Assembly: GCF_019097595.1 (NCBI RefSeq)
Contig: NC_080732.1
Location: 11,240,775-11,304,774 of the forward strand
From: Hemibagrus wyckioides
Taxonomy: Eukaryota; Chordata; Actinopteri; Siluriformes; Bagridae
Direction: 5' to 3'
Length of the DNA stretch: 64,000 nt
This document shows positions 36,781 to 58,666 of the stretch, in pieces. A program made the translations under genes and the position numbers. How positions within the stretch are numbered: the stretch's first letter is position 1; each line of letters starts with the position of its first letter. Below the pieces are notes generated by a model. The model was given only the letters and a program-made list of their open reading frames with translations, was not told the origin of the DNA and did not search any database.

Positions 36781-36878
36781 GACATACTTCTCTACTACTC
36801 CTGACTTCCTCATACAGTACCACAGCTGAAGAGCTGTGGTACTGTATGAGGAAGTCAGGAGTAGCAGAGAAGTATGTC
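36781..36878. repeat. 47-bp inverted repeat with 4-bp loop inside the LINE
   Basis: Left arm 36,781-36,827, loop GAAG 36,828-36,831, right arm 36,832-36,878. The right arm is the reverse complement of the left with one mismatch (A at 36,794 in TCTACTACTCC against TCTGCTACTCC). The arm sequence is normal LINE reverse-transcriptase coding sequence (ELWYCMRKSGVVEKYV region) present once forward and once inverted, so part of the ORF was duplicated back on itself. Confidence 0.95.
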
Positions 36879-37326
36879 AAGAGAAGTCTTGGCACCCTGT
36901 CATATGCTTTCTCCAAGTCTACAAACACACAGTGCAACTCTCTCTGACCATCCCTATACTTCTCCATCAAAAATTGCATCTGTTGTGCTCTTTCTGGGCA
37001 TGAAGACATACAGCTGCTCACAAATGTCCACTACATTCCTTTACCTAGCTTCCACTACTCTTTCCCATAGCTTCATTATATGGCTCATCAACTTTATCCC
37101 CCTGTAGTTGCTGCAACTCTGCACGTCACCCTTATTCGTAAAGATCGGCACTAATACACTTCTCCATTCCTCAGGCATCTTCTTACTCTCTAAAACCCTG
37201 TTAAACAAACTAGTTAAAAATTCCACTGCTGCTTCTCCTAGACACTTCCAGATCTCCATTGGGATGTTGTCAGGACCAACTGCCTTTCCACTTTTCATCC
37301 TCTTCAAAGCCTTCCTGACTTCATCC

Positions 37327-37680
37327 TTTTTAATTCAATTCAATACAATTCAATTCAATTTATTTGTATAGCGCTTTTAACAAAGAGCATTGTCTCAAAG
37401 CAGCTTTACATGAGAAACGACATAAGAAAACAACAAACATATAAACAGACAAACAGACAGACAGTCCTAGATGTTATCCCAAGTGAGCAAGCCTGAGGTG
37501 ACTGAGGCGACTGTGGCAAAGAAAAACTCCATTAGATGACATGAGGATGAAACCTTGAGAGGAACCAGACTCAAAAGGGAACCCATCCTCCGACAATTGT
37601 GTGATGCAGGTACAGCATGTGTATAGTGTTATGTAAATCAATAAGTTATGTAAATCAATTAATCTTATCTACTTTCTGTT
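37327..37680. repeat. Teleost interspersed repeat inserted in the LINE
   Basis: Begins with AATTCAATTCAATACAATTC and the core TTTATTTGTATAGCGCTTTT AACA, then GTCTCAAAGCAGCTTTACAT, and ends after GGAACCAGACTCAAAAGGG. I recognise this as a very common fish interspersed repeat. LINE-derived sequence resumes on its far side at about 37,685, so it inserted into the LINE. Confidence 0.65.
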
Positions 37681-38179
37681 AAACAGAGTTCACCCCTTCT
37701 ACTCTTTTTTCCCCCTCTCATTTTTCTCATTCATCAGCTCTTCAAAGAACTCCTTCCATCTCCTCTGTACACTCTCCTTACTTGTGTGCACCTTTCCATC
37801 TCTATCCTATATATCTTATATCCTATAACTTGCTGCACATCCTTCCCATCTCAATCCTTCTGCCTAGGTAACCTGTACAAATCTTTCTCTCCTTCTCTAG
37901 TGTCTAACCTAGTGTACAACTCGTCATATGCCTTCTGCTTGGCCTTAGACACCTCCCTCTTCACACTGCAACAGTGCCAATGGCAGTTGTTGTTAACCTG
38001 GGTCTCGACCGATCCGGTATGAAATTCAGAGTACTAACGATTCTCATGATTAAATATGGCAATGTTTTACGCCGGATGCCCTTCCTGATGCAGCCCTCTC
38101 TATTTATCCGGGCTTGGGACCGGCACAGAAGTCACTGGACTGTGACCCCCATTGGCTAGATTAGCGTCAGGTGTATAAT

Positions 38180-38720
38180 TAACCAATTATATCGAGCAGG
38201 TGCTAATGATCATCAATTTCCTATGTAGGTTGAAACTCATTAACTAAAACAGAAACAGCTGTGTAGGAGGCTTAAAACTGGGTAAGGAACAGCTATACTG
38301 CTAAGGTGAGGTTGTGGAATACAGTTTCATGTCACAGGTCATACACCATGGTAAGAAAGAGCACAGCTACAGGACACAAGGTAGTTATACTGCATCAGCA
38401 AGGTCTCTCTCAGGCAAAGATTTCAAAGCAGACTGATCTGTGCTTAGTTCTCCAAGATGTTCGGAACAACTTACCTTCTGAGTTTCTTCAAAAACTGTGT
38501 GCAAGTGTACCTAGAAGAATTGATGCTGTTTTGCAGGCAAAGGGCGCTCACACCAAATATTAATTTGATTTGAATTTATTTTCTGTTCGTTTACTTTCCA
38601 TTTTGTTAATTGGTAACAAGAAACTATTAACACCTGTATTTTTAAAAGTGTTCTTACTTTTCAGCAATCTTTACAGCAATTTTATATTTTACATTAAAAA
38701 TGACTCATGTAAAGTCATGT
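38180..38720 (+). pseudogene. Internally deleted Tc1-like element
   Basis: A plus-strand frame at 38,348-38,563 starts MVRKSTATGHKVVILHQQGL SQAKISKQTD, a Tc1 transposase N-terminal helix-turn-helix. It jumps straight to a C-terminal-like VPRRIDAVLQAKGAHTKY stop. The catalytic centre is missing, so this is a MITE-like deletion derivative. The flanks (TTAATTGGTAACAAGAAACT and beyond) look like Tc1-type ends. Confidence 0.7.
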
Positions 38721-38734
38721 GCATGCAAACAGAA

Positions 38735-38975
38735 TAAGAGAGAGATGAATAGAGAGAGTGTGTTATACGTAGAAAGGCAGATGGTGTGAGAGAACGGTAC
38801 AGGTAGACTGTTGAGCGAGATTGTGTGTGTGCTACTTGTAGATTGATAGAGAGATGGATCGAGAGTGCGTCACTGATAGAGAGAGAAATGAAGTGAGAGT
38901 CTCTGTTCTAGCTACATTGGCTTAGGGAGACAAGAGGGGCTTGAGGCTTTCTGCATACAGGTGTGTGTTTGTGAG
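38735..38975. repeat. Unidentified dispersed repeat family, copy 2
   Basis: GAGAGATGAATAGAGAGAGTG, AGAAAGGCAGATGG and GTAGATTGATAGAGAGATGG match, with divergence, the sub-repeats at 33,110-33,780, and the order of blocks is partly permuted. No coding capacity. Confidence 0.5.
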
Positions 38976-39167
38976 ATTTGTGAACTGTTTAAATCATGAA
39001 CATCCTGGCCTGGTGGTGAACATTTGGATCACATGGAAAAATCATGGAACATTTATGTAATAGAAACAGTGTTTCTGTAACATGTAACAGTGTGAGAAGT
39101 TATATACTATTATACGAGGTTAAAAATGAAGATGATGATGATGAAGAAAAACAGAATGTTGGCTTTG

Positions 39168-39234
<67 letters not shown>

Positions 39235-39235
39235 T
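39168..39235. repeat. (ATA)n microsatellite upstream of bloc1s5
   Basis: About 22 copies of a trinucleotide, ending only 11 bp before the CTCF-like site. Confidence 0.95.
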
Positions 39236-39245
39236 ACACTCCCGT

Positions 39246-39260
39246 TCACTAGGTGGCGCT
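39246..39260 (+). promoter_or_regulatory. CTCF-like insulator motif
   Basis: TCACTAGGTGGCGCT matches 13 of 14 positions of the vertebrate CTCF core (CCASYAGRKGGCRC, from memory). It lies about 200 bp upstream of the bloc1s5 start and between the divergent tfap2a and bloc1s5 genes, a sensible place for a domain boundary. Confidence 0.5.
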
Positions 39261-39459
39261 AATGCGACTAAAGTGATCTGTCAAACGCTCTAAACCTCAA
39301 GCCATGAAAGTTGTTGTCGTTTAGCCATTGCTGTTCGAGAGCGTTTGTTAGCGTTGATCAGCAAATTATATCCAATTTTATTATTTCACACCGCGTAAAA
39401 ACGGTATATTTTGATGAACCGGCTATAGACACGAGTCTTTTTTGTGTCGTTTCGTAAAC
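39261..39459 (+). promoter_or_regulatory. Probable bloc1s5 promoter and 5' leader
   Basis: CpG-bearing unique sequence between the CTCF-like motif and the start codon, with no clear TATA box at the expected place. The true start site cannot be set from sequence. Confidence 0.4.
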
Positions 39460-39478
39460 ATGGATAAAATAGCCCACG
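39460..39478 (+). CDS. bloc1s5: bloc1s5 exon 1
   Basis: MDKIAH plus the first base of an Asp codon, then GTAAGT. The ATG sits in AAACATGG, an acceptable Kozak context. Very short, but it links in frame to exon 2. Confidence 0.8.
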
Positions 39479-42400
39479 GTAAGTAAGAATGTCAACACAT
39501 GAGCATTATCAGCTGCTGCACAATTTTATTCTTTTACTGAAACGCTGTAACTACGCAAAACTGTCAGTAATAGTAATTGTAGAAAAAGAACTAGACTATT
39601 ACATTTTAGCTAGCCACATGGGACTTCAGTGAAAGGTGTAAGTAAAGTACTCAGGTAAACTGATTTTTTACTTTCCCATGGCAAGTACCAAAAGGCATCA
39701 CGTGAAAACAAGTCATGCACCGTACAAAGAAATGCGATTATGGCCTGATGCAATTTCAATTTAATATTATTTATATAACACTCTTGACAATATGCCTTGA
39801 CATGATGGAGCAGTTTTATATATACACTGATCCGGCATAACATTATGACCACCTGCCTAATATTGTGTTGGTCCCACTTTTGCTGCCAAAACAGCCCTGA
39901 CACATTGAGGCCTGGACTCCACTACATCCCTAAAGGTGTGCTGTGGTATCTGGCACCAAGATGTTAGCAGCAGATCCTTTAAGTCCTGTAAGTTGCGAGG
40001 TGAGGCCCACAGCACTTAAAGGATACTTACAGGACTTAAAGGATACTGACCACTGCAGACCGGGAACACCCCACAAGAGCTGCAGATTTGGAGATGCTCT
40101 GATCCAGTCGTCTAGCCATCACAATTTGGCTCTTCGTCAAACTCGCTCGAATCCTTTCACTTGCCCATTTTTCCTGCTTCTAACACATCAACTTTGAGGA
40201 CAAAATGTTCACTTGCTGCCTAATATATCCCACCCACTAACAGATGCCATGATGAGGAGATAATCAGTGAGGAGATAATTCACTTCACCTCTCACTGCTC
40301 ATAATGTTATGGCTGATTGGTGTAGATCCCTAATGAGCAACTCTTTGTTATGGGCTTCATTTGATAGCTTATGTGCCTTCATGATGCATGTATGTTCTCT
40401 AACAAACTCTGGCAACCTCTGAAATTATGTTACACTTTAATTTCCCACAAGTCTAGGTAATTTGATTAATTCCCTATGTCACTGATGGGACATGGTTTTA
40501 CCAGAGCTAAGTTTTTTAGCATTGTAATGGATGCTTATGCAAGGTCCTGCATGTTACCATAAAAGAGTCATATCTTTAATGGAAGAGTGAAACATGCTGT
40601 CTACTTTTTTAGCTCTGTTTTTGCCACAATAAAAAGCAAAGCAAGTTGTCAGCAGTTCTGAATAAATTGGCACCCTATGTTGCAATCAACTAGGGCTGTA
40701 AACATCAGGCTACAGTGTGATACGATTTCCATTTGGACATAGCAATGATCTGATATCCACTGAATCTATGAGTGAGTGAGTGATACAGTTTGATTTGGTA
40801 TCCTTCGATTTATGTGTCCAACTTTCAGAATCTAGTCTAAGTCTACTCTTCAATCATGACGAATGATGACGGTGTAAATGATGATGATGATGATTTCAAA
40901 GGCGAATCACCTTGCTAGACTATTAAATTAATTAAATAAAAACATGAATTATTTTTTACCCAGCAGGTGTTTTTGCACACATTTTGACAGTGACAATAAA
41001 TACACAATAAATTATTGATTATAATCAATTTATCAGAGTGATTACATCTAGTCATTTAAATCACTGACTTTTATAATGACACAAGTATCACCATATGTCC
41101 CAGTGTTTGCTGTGCCTAGTAGCTCCAGTGCTGCCTTGCTCTAATCATATTTTCTGTCCCTTATTGTTTCCCCACTGCTCTCGCTTTGCCATTTGTTTTA
41201 TTTAGGTTTCATAATATTTTTATTGATTACTTGATTACAGTTTAATTTTTTTTTTTCAAATATTTTCTTAATATCAAATTTTGACCGTAACATTGTAAAT
41301 CAAATTGAATTGAATCAAATGAAATGCTAGTATTTTTTGAGATGCTGATGTGGTAGTGTTCAGGAGAATATTTATTGTTGCATTTGGGAGCATTATTTAT
41401 TTGTACATTTAGGAAAATTAGAGTGCAGTGTTCATTTATTTTGGGGTTGGAGACAGTTGGCAGTGAGGGACTATTTTTTAATAATAATAATAAGTAGAAG
41501 TAGTAGTATGTGGAATAACTGTGCAGTGCTTTGCAAGTGCTGTAAGTACTTATTTTGCAGTACTCAGTCTTACAGTTTGTATATGTGAATTTCTTAAAGA
41601 AAATTGGCTACTGGTTTAGTATATGTTTTTTTTAAGCAGATGTTGGTGACATTCAGTCAAGGTTACTGGACCATAGGCCAGTCCTACAAGGAGAGATCAG
41701 GTACTTTGTACGAGAATTTGAGGTAAGAATATGTTTTGTGTTGCTTTGTTTGTTGTGTTACTTTTGTTACTTTATGATTATGATTAAAATGGCTATGGCA
41801 TCATATGCTATTTCTTCCTCAACCCTACTGAATATTTTTGCCCCACAGGAGAAGCGGGGCTTTAGGGAGTGCCGTCTGTTAGAAAACTTGAACAAGCTGG
41901 TGATTGAGACCAATGAGCAAGTATTGCCCAGATGCACCAACAACATGCAAGCAAATTTACCTGAAGCTCTCAGCTGCTGTATGTAGAAATGTTTTTTCAT
42001 TATTCTAACAAGATTGAATGTGATTAAGTGTGGCTCTGTTGTTATAGTTTCTGTTTAACTTTTTGTTTGTTGGTGTCTGGTGGCCTGTTATGGACTGTCT
42101 TCCCATTCAAGTATTCTTCGGGGCTGGTGTTTCTGGGTTAGGCTCCGGATCCACCACAATCTTGAACAATGATTAGCAAAGATGAATGAAAAAATGAATG
42201 CATGTGGATCTGACATTATTCAAAAGTAGTTTTGGTTTGATGACAGGGAATCTAGTTTGATCATAACCTTAATTTCAGTGTGAACTTAATGTGTATATAA
42301 TGAAAATAATGTATTTTTGATCATTTTTATATAATATATAGTATACTGTTATACAATTATGAAAAAAACACAGGACATGAGTTGTTGAATTAGCTACTAA

Positions 42401-42561
42401 AAAAATCCTTCTCTTACACAGTGGAAGCTGTAACTCATAGGATGCAGAGAATCCCGGAGAGGGAGCTAGACACACAATATGTAAATCCACAGACTGTTTC
42501 TGCAAGAAAATTATTAAAATAAAATACAAAAGTGCAGACTAAATTATGTGATTATGTGAAA

Positions 42562-42615
<54 letters not shown>

Positions 42616-42791
42616 AGAGCATAGTTCTTCAGGAGGGTATGGAGAAACACAAAGCAGACTGGGAGGACTTTGTGAAACAGCAGTCTCGGCTAAGGGAGGA
42701 GGTGGACGAGGAGCATGCTAAAGCTGTGGGCAGACTCAGTACCCAGTACAGTGAGATAAGAAAAGACCATGCCAAGTTTTCCCACTTCTGA
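39460..42791 (+). CDS. bloc1s5: BLOC-1 subunit 5 (muted), complete gene
   Basis: Encodes a small coiled-coil subunit of BLOC-1, the cytosolic complex that routes cargo to melanosomes and other lysosome-related organelles. Five coding exons: 39,460-39,478, 41,640-41,722, 41,849-41,978, 42,422-42,480, 42,618-42,791, all GT-AG with exact frames. They give 154 aa, against about 187 in human, the difference being a shorter N-terminus. Diagnostic blocks: [20 protein letters not shown] and [17 protein letters not shown], close to human [20 protein letters not shown] and EKRGLREMRVLENLKN, and a C-terminus [10 protein letters not shown]...AKFSHF. The middle is predicted alpha-helical. It is transcribed away from tfap2a and in tandem with txndc5. 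Confidence is high for the gene and lower for the start codon, since exon 1 supplies only six codons and part of a seventh. Confidence 0.95.
39479..41639 (+). other. bloc1s5 intron 1
   Basis: 2.2 kb holding a Tc1-like fossil at 39,823-40,324. Otherwise AT-rich unique sequence with short ATGATG and AATAATAAT runs and no exon-like frame. Confidence 0.7.
39823..40324 (-). mobile_element. Tc1-like fossil, TACACTGATC..GCATAACATT family, copy 1
   Basis: Terminal inverted repeats are visible: TACACTGATCCGGCATAACA on the left and, reversed, TACACCAATCAGCCATAACA on the right. The interior is antisense to the 3' end of a Tc1-like transposase (the complement encodes [24 protein letters not shown] sequence ending before the terminus). 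Internally deleted and non-coding. Four relatives occur in this window. Confidence 0.75.
41640..41722 (+). CDS. bloc1s5: bloc1s5 exon 2
   Basis: 83 bp encoding [20 protein letters not shown] plus RYFVREFE, the most conserved block of the protein. Acceptor TTAAGCAG, donor GTAAGA. Confidence 0.95.
41849..41978 (+). CDS. bloc1s5: bloc1s5 exon 3
   Basis: 130 bp encoding [20 protein letters not shown] through EALSC plus one base. The donor is read as GTATGT (41,979); a reading frame continues through it, but the next exon joins only from here. Confidence 0.92.
42060..42200. repeat. Possible LINE or SINE tail in bloc1s5 intron 3
   Basis: The sequence GGTGTTTCTGGGTTAGGCTCCGGATCC followed by an (ATGA)-rich tail resembles the 3' end of fish L2-type repeats. 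Short and diverged; this is recognition only. Intron 3 (41,979-42,421) otherwise shows nothing. Confidence 0.35.
42422..42480 (+). CDS. bloc1s5: bloc1s5 exon 4
   Basis: 59 bp encoding [20 protein letters not shown], matching the position of LQRLQAANDSVCRLQQRE in the human protein and likely coiled coil. Acceptor TTACACAG, donor GTAAAT. Confidence 0.88.
42565..42617 (+). repeat. (CT)n(TG)n microsatellite forming the exon 5 splice acceptor
   Basis: About 18 CT units followed by eight TG units and TAG. The repeat directly abuts exon 5 and is the only candidate polypyrimidine tract in the 137-bp intron 4. Confidence 0.9.
42618..42791 (+). CDS. bloc1s5: bloc1s5 exon 5 (last)
   Basis: 58 codons including [23 protein letters not shown]..., [20 protein letters not shown] and ending HAKFSHF. 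The human C-terminus is EVDEEHRKAMERLKEQYAEMEKDLAKFSTF in part, so the match is clear. No AATAAA was seen close downstream. Confidence 0.95.
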   Translation, partial: SIVLQEGMEKHKADWEDFVKQQSRLREEVDEEHAKAVGRLSTQYSEIRKDHAKFSHF

Positions 42792-43039
42792 TGCCTTTCA
42801 TGGATGTTCCTGTTTTTGGACAGTATTTTTTTTTTATGTTCTTCTGCCACTTGCTATACAACGTACACAGAAAAACCTACAAATTAGGAACCCTAATTTG
42901 TTTTTCAGAGAATCTTCATGCTTGCTTTATTTAGTCTGCAAGTACTGGAATTCAATATGTGGTCAAATTTAAGAGAAAATGAGGGGTTTACTTAAAAAGA
43001 TTTAGTTATTAAGAGTGTCGTGACTGTAATTCACTGAAT

Positions 43040-43375
43040 TCCTTGAAGCTCTATTGAGGTGTATCCCTCTGTTATCACAGCTTCCAGTCTTCTGAGGTGA
43101 TTTCCCACTATATTTTGGACCAAGGGCAGGGATTTGTCCCCATTCATCCACAGAAGCACAAAAGGGTATTGCATTAATGTCTGGAAAGAACGTCTAGATC
43201 TAGACCTCCAGGGTGTTCAATAGGGTTGAGAGTTCAGAGATCTGTATTTCTACACCTACCTTGGAAAACCATGTCTTTATGTAAAGACATTCGGGACTTT
43301 TGTGTGTTTCCAACATTGTGGCAATAGTTCAGGGAAGACCCTCTTATGTGTGTTATGTCTACATTTTAGGCCATT
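43040..43375 (-). mobile_element. Tc1-like repeat fossil downstream of bloc1s5
   Basis: Contains GGTGTTCAATAGGGTTGAGA (complement of transposase sequence near S-P-D-L-N-P-I-E), AACCATGTCTTTATG and CCAACATTGTGGCAATAGTT, all in the order of a common teleost Tc1-like element read antisense. Non-coding. Confidence 0.55.
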
Positions 43376-43714
43376 TAATGTGCATATTGAATATGTAAGA
43401 TATAAATACACAGATGCGTATCTGCATTTTACATCTCAAACGTCTAGAAAGAAAAGTTTGATTATTATACCAGGTATAATTTACCAAAATATAAATTTTG
43501 AACAGAATAAGTCCTATTGTTTTTATAATTTAATATACATGTTTTAGTTTTTAATTAATTATGAGGTGCATTGAACACATCTACATTCCAGGATTGTGTC
43601 AGAAGGTTCATCAGCTTCATGGGCAAAATTTGTGTGGCCCTCCAGGCCTACAATGAGTACTGTATTGAGTGTTATACCGTAAAACCTTTGGCTAAATACT
43701 ACTTTTTGTATAAA

Positions 43715-44246
43715 GGGCACCAGGCAGTATTGCTTACTTGCGGAAGAGATGGAACCAGGATGCACTATGGGAAGGAGCTCTGGTCAAAGTTCTGCAGGGA
43801 AACCATGGGTCCTCATGTGTAGGATGCTTTGACCCATACCACCTACCTAAATATTGTTGCAGACCAAGCATCACTTCATGGCAATGGTAATTCTCAAATG
43901 GCAGTGGCAGGATAATGTGCTCTGCCACACTGCAAAAACTGTTCAGGAATAGTTTAAGGAACATGACAGAGAGATCATGGTATTGAATTTGGCTCCAAAT
44001 TCTCCAGCTCTCAATCTGATCCAGAATCAGGTGCTGGACAAGCAAATCCAATTCATGGAAGCCCAACCACACAGCTTATAGGACTGAATGGATCTGCTGC
44101 TAACGGGTTTGTGCCAGATATCACAGCACACCTTCAGAGGTTTTTTGAATTGATGTATTGACATGTCTCTCTCTGTTTTGGTGGCACAAGGGGGACCTAC
44201 TCAATATTTGGCATGTGGTTTTAATGTTACAGTTGATTAGTGTGTA
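43715..44246 (+). pseudogene. Tc1-like transposase fossil, GCATAACATT family, copy 2
   Basis: Plus-strand remnants: DNVLCHTAKTVQE (D-N-A-P-C-H motif with second catalytic Asp, about 43,913), LAPNSPALNLIQN (from P-N-S-P-D-L-N-P-I-E-H) and QVLDKQIQFMEAQ, then QISQHTFRG. It ends at 44,246 in TAATGTTACAGTTGATTAGT, the family terminus. Multiple stops and a lost catalytic Asp show it is dead. Confidence 0.7.
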
Positions 44247-44879
44247 ATTCTAAAACTGAAAAAATTCTGAAACTGCTAGTGAAAATGCTCCCATTTTTGC
44301 ATTTAATTTAAATTATTAAATGTAATTATATTGCCAGCAGTTATGAGTTATAAAGTTACATTTACATGATTTTCAGAATTTTTATTATTTGGTATTTCTC
44401 TAATGACAGCACATATGGCATGAACTCCACTAGTTTGTAAAACCTGATGATTTATGATGTAAAATACACTGGAGTGTCATCTAAACTCTTTCTCTGAATG
44501 TTTAATGGAATGGATAAGGTTTAAAGAAAACTTGACCTTTTGTGCAAAGGAGTTAACATGGTCAATTTTTATATGCTCCCATTTAAATATGGACCTAGAA
44601 ATAGTGTAGAACATTGAATATTTAATATTCAAGATATTGGACATTTAGTTTCTTTGCATTTGACAAGTCTGGATCAGTTGCAGAAGATGAATAGCATGCA
44701 AAGCCAAATCTGCTAGGAGCAAGTTGCACTAGCTCAGCCTTGAAACAACAAGGGACTGTAAGAACCTGCATGCCTCAGTAGATAGAAATTGATGAATCCT
44801 GTATGGGAAAAACCAGCATGAGTGTGCCAGTTTAGTAATGTGCAGTGAGAAGGACAGATGATTGCCAATGATTACCCAA

Positions 44880-45190
44880 AGGTTGTGTGCAGTGACAGAG
44901 AGAGTGTAGTGAGATCTGAGAGTTGTCCAGGCAGATCACAAGATCCTGATGTTGGGATGCATCTCCCGGGGACAAACAACAGCTAATTTTTGCTTCAGGT
45001 GATTAGCTGCATGAGTGTCTGAAGAAGAAACAAGAGTGTCTAAAGCAGGAAAGGAGAGGATAAGTTGAGCATCATCTACATTACAGTGGTATGAAAACTC
45101 ATGTGAGGATATAACGTCAACAAGAGAGTGGGTATGGAAGAAGAACAGAAGCGGACCAAGCACTGAGCCTTGTGGGACAAAAGTGGAAAG
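44880..45190 (-). pseudogene. LINE reverse transcriptase fragment (L2/CR1-like)
   Basis: The minus-strand frame reads [20 protein letters not shown] (RT motif B, intact) followed by [16 protein letters not shown], where the normal Y-A-D-D motif C has become N-V-D-D. Both motifs and their 30-residue spacing fit an L2-type non-LTR reverse transcriptase. It is a fragment of about 90 codons, clearly a different LINE from the one at 35,850-38,165. Confidence 0.75.
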
Positions 45191-45529
45191 TCTGCATTAG
45201 GAATTGTTGATTTCCTCCATGTCACCTGATGTCTGTATGTTGTTTATACAGTATATACTGTACAAAGGTAAAGGAGTGCTACTTTGTTTACTGCTGATGC
45301 TTTGAACAGCCACATTGATTTAACAACACTGGCAGAACTTGGACTTGCGGATGATTTTTTATTTTTATTTTGGGGTATATATATGTATAATCATGTATAG
45401 TTAATCTTTAATGTACTAAAAAATTTATCTTTACCACAGCCCAAATACATACATGATAGAATATGCACATACTTTTGTTGTATTAAAAATATAAATAAAA
45501 ATTATTTATATATATATATAATTGAACAT

Positions 45530-45980
45530 GGAAAAATGAACATTTTTGTTTGATTTTTTTTGTGAACTGCTGACAATATTTCTCCTAAATTCAAAACATA
45601 ACTATTGTTATTTAGAGTGTATATTTAAAGGAAATGACAACACATGAAAATAACCCAAGATCATGCAGTATCTGCAGAGCTTTAATAAGTCATATAACAC
45701 AAAATGTAAATAATTTGTAAACAAATTGTGTTAATGCTTTGGCTAAATAACATTAAGAAATCAGTATTTGGTGGAATAACCCCGATTTGCATGCGTTCTG
45801 GCTCCATGCTCTCCACCAGTTTCTCACATTGCTGTTGGGGAACTTTATACCACTTTTTGCAAAAAAGCAAACAGCTCAGCTTTGCTTGATGGTTTGTGAC
45901 CATCCATCTTCCTCTTGATGACATTCCAGATTTTTTCAGTAGGGTTCAAATCTGGAGATTGGGCAGTGGTCTCTTATTTT
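45530..45980 (-). mobile_element. Tc1-like fossil, copy B of the 35,440 repeat
   Basis: The first 250 bp match 35,440-35,815 as a direct repeat. Beyond them 45,765-45,975 is antisense transposase: GGGTTCAAATCTGGAGATTGGGC is the complement of a Q/P-S-P-D-L-N-P motif region. Non-coding. It ends about 290 bp before the txndc5 start codon. Confidence 0.6.
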
Positions 45981-46266
45981 TTTTCCAGAGCTGTATTTTA
46001 TATATTTTATGTGTATATATAAATTATGTGGTGAATGTGAACAACGTTTGTCGGGTGAAAGTAGTAAAATCTCAGACCTGGCAACCCTGCTTTTCCGGGC
46101 TATACAAGAGCGTAATGCGTGACTAATACTCTCTTGCGGGAGTCAATGAAATAAGCAAGTAATTGCTGAGTTGCGAATCTGCTGCAGAGTAATCGGTGGA
46201 TTGGGGCCTCTCCGAAAGCTGAAGCAGCGTTTCATTCACTGTGCAGCTCTTTGCTTTAGGATCATC

Positions 46267-58501
<12,235 letters not shown>

Positions 58502-58660
58502 CACTACCTCATTACTCGCACCTATCTTGTTCTATGTTTTCTCTCTCAGCTAGGCAGCACTTATTTCTATAAATGAAAACATCCTCCTGCAGAAATATTC
58601 AAGAGCCATTCTTCAGCTTTTTTGCCTATTTTTTATATGAGCAATTACTATAACTTTATC

Positions 58661-58666
58661 ATTAAA
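58661..58666 (+). terminator. Candidate txndc5 polyadenylation signal
   Basis: ATTAAA 160 bp after the stop codon. A second ATTAAA lies near 58,983. No AATAAA was seen in the first 500 bp. Uncertain. Confidence 0.3.

Larger units (their letters stand above)
35850..38165 (-). pseudogene. Non-LTR retrotransposon (LINE) reverse transcriptase, broken
   Basis: Minus-strand reverse-transcriptase fossil. In order: a GGTCCCAAGCC..GGGCATCCGGCGTAAAA segment near 38,060-38,130 typical of this fish LINE; 37,041-37,307 with KSGKAVGPDNIPMEIWK and SNYRGIKLMS (fingers); 36,758-37,021 with CVFVDLEKAYDRVPR (motif A, first catalytic Asp); 36,466-36,813 with GLHQGSALSPFLFAMVMDQL (motif B) and MMFADDIVICSE (motif C, catalytic DD); 35,880-36,479 with the C-terminal domain ending in WFGHVQRRESEYIGRR and GRRKRGRPKRRYMDV. 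It looks RTE-like to me. Stops, frameshifts, a fold-back (36,781-36,878) and an inserted repeat (37,327-37,680) disable it. Confidence 0.85.

Noticed and set aside
43559..44072. Two frames of 68-112 codons as a new gene after bloc1s5
   Set aside because: They overlap Tc1-like transposase relics on the plus strand; they are antisense or off-frame readings of a dead transposon.
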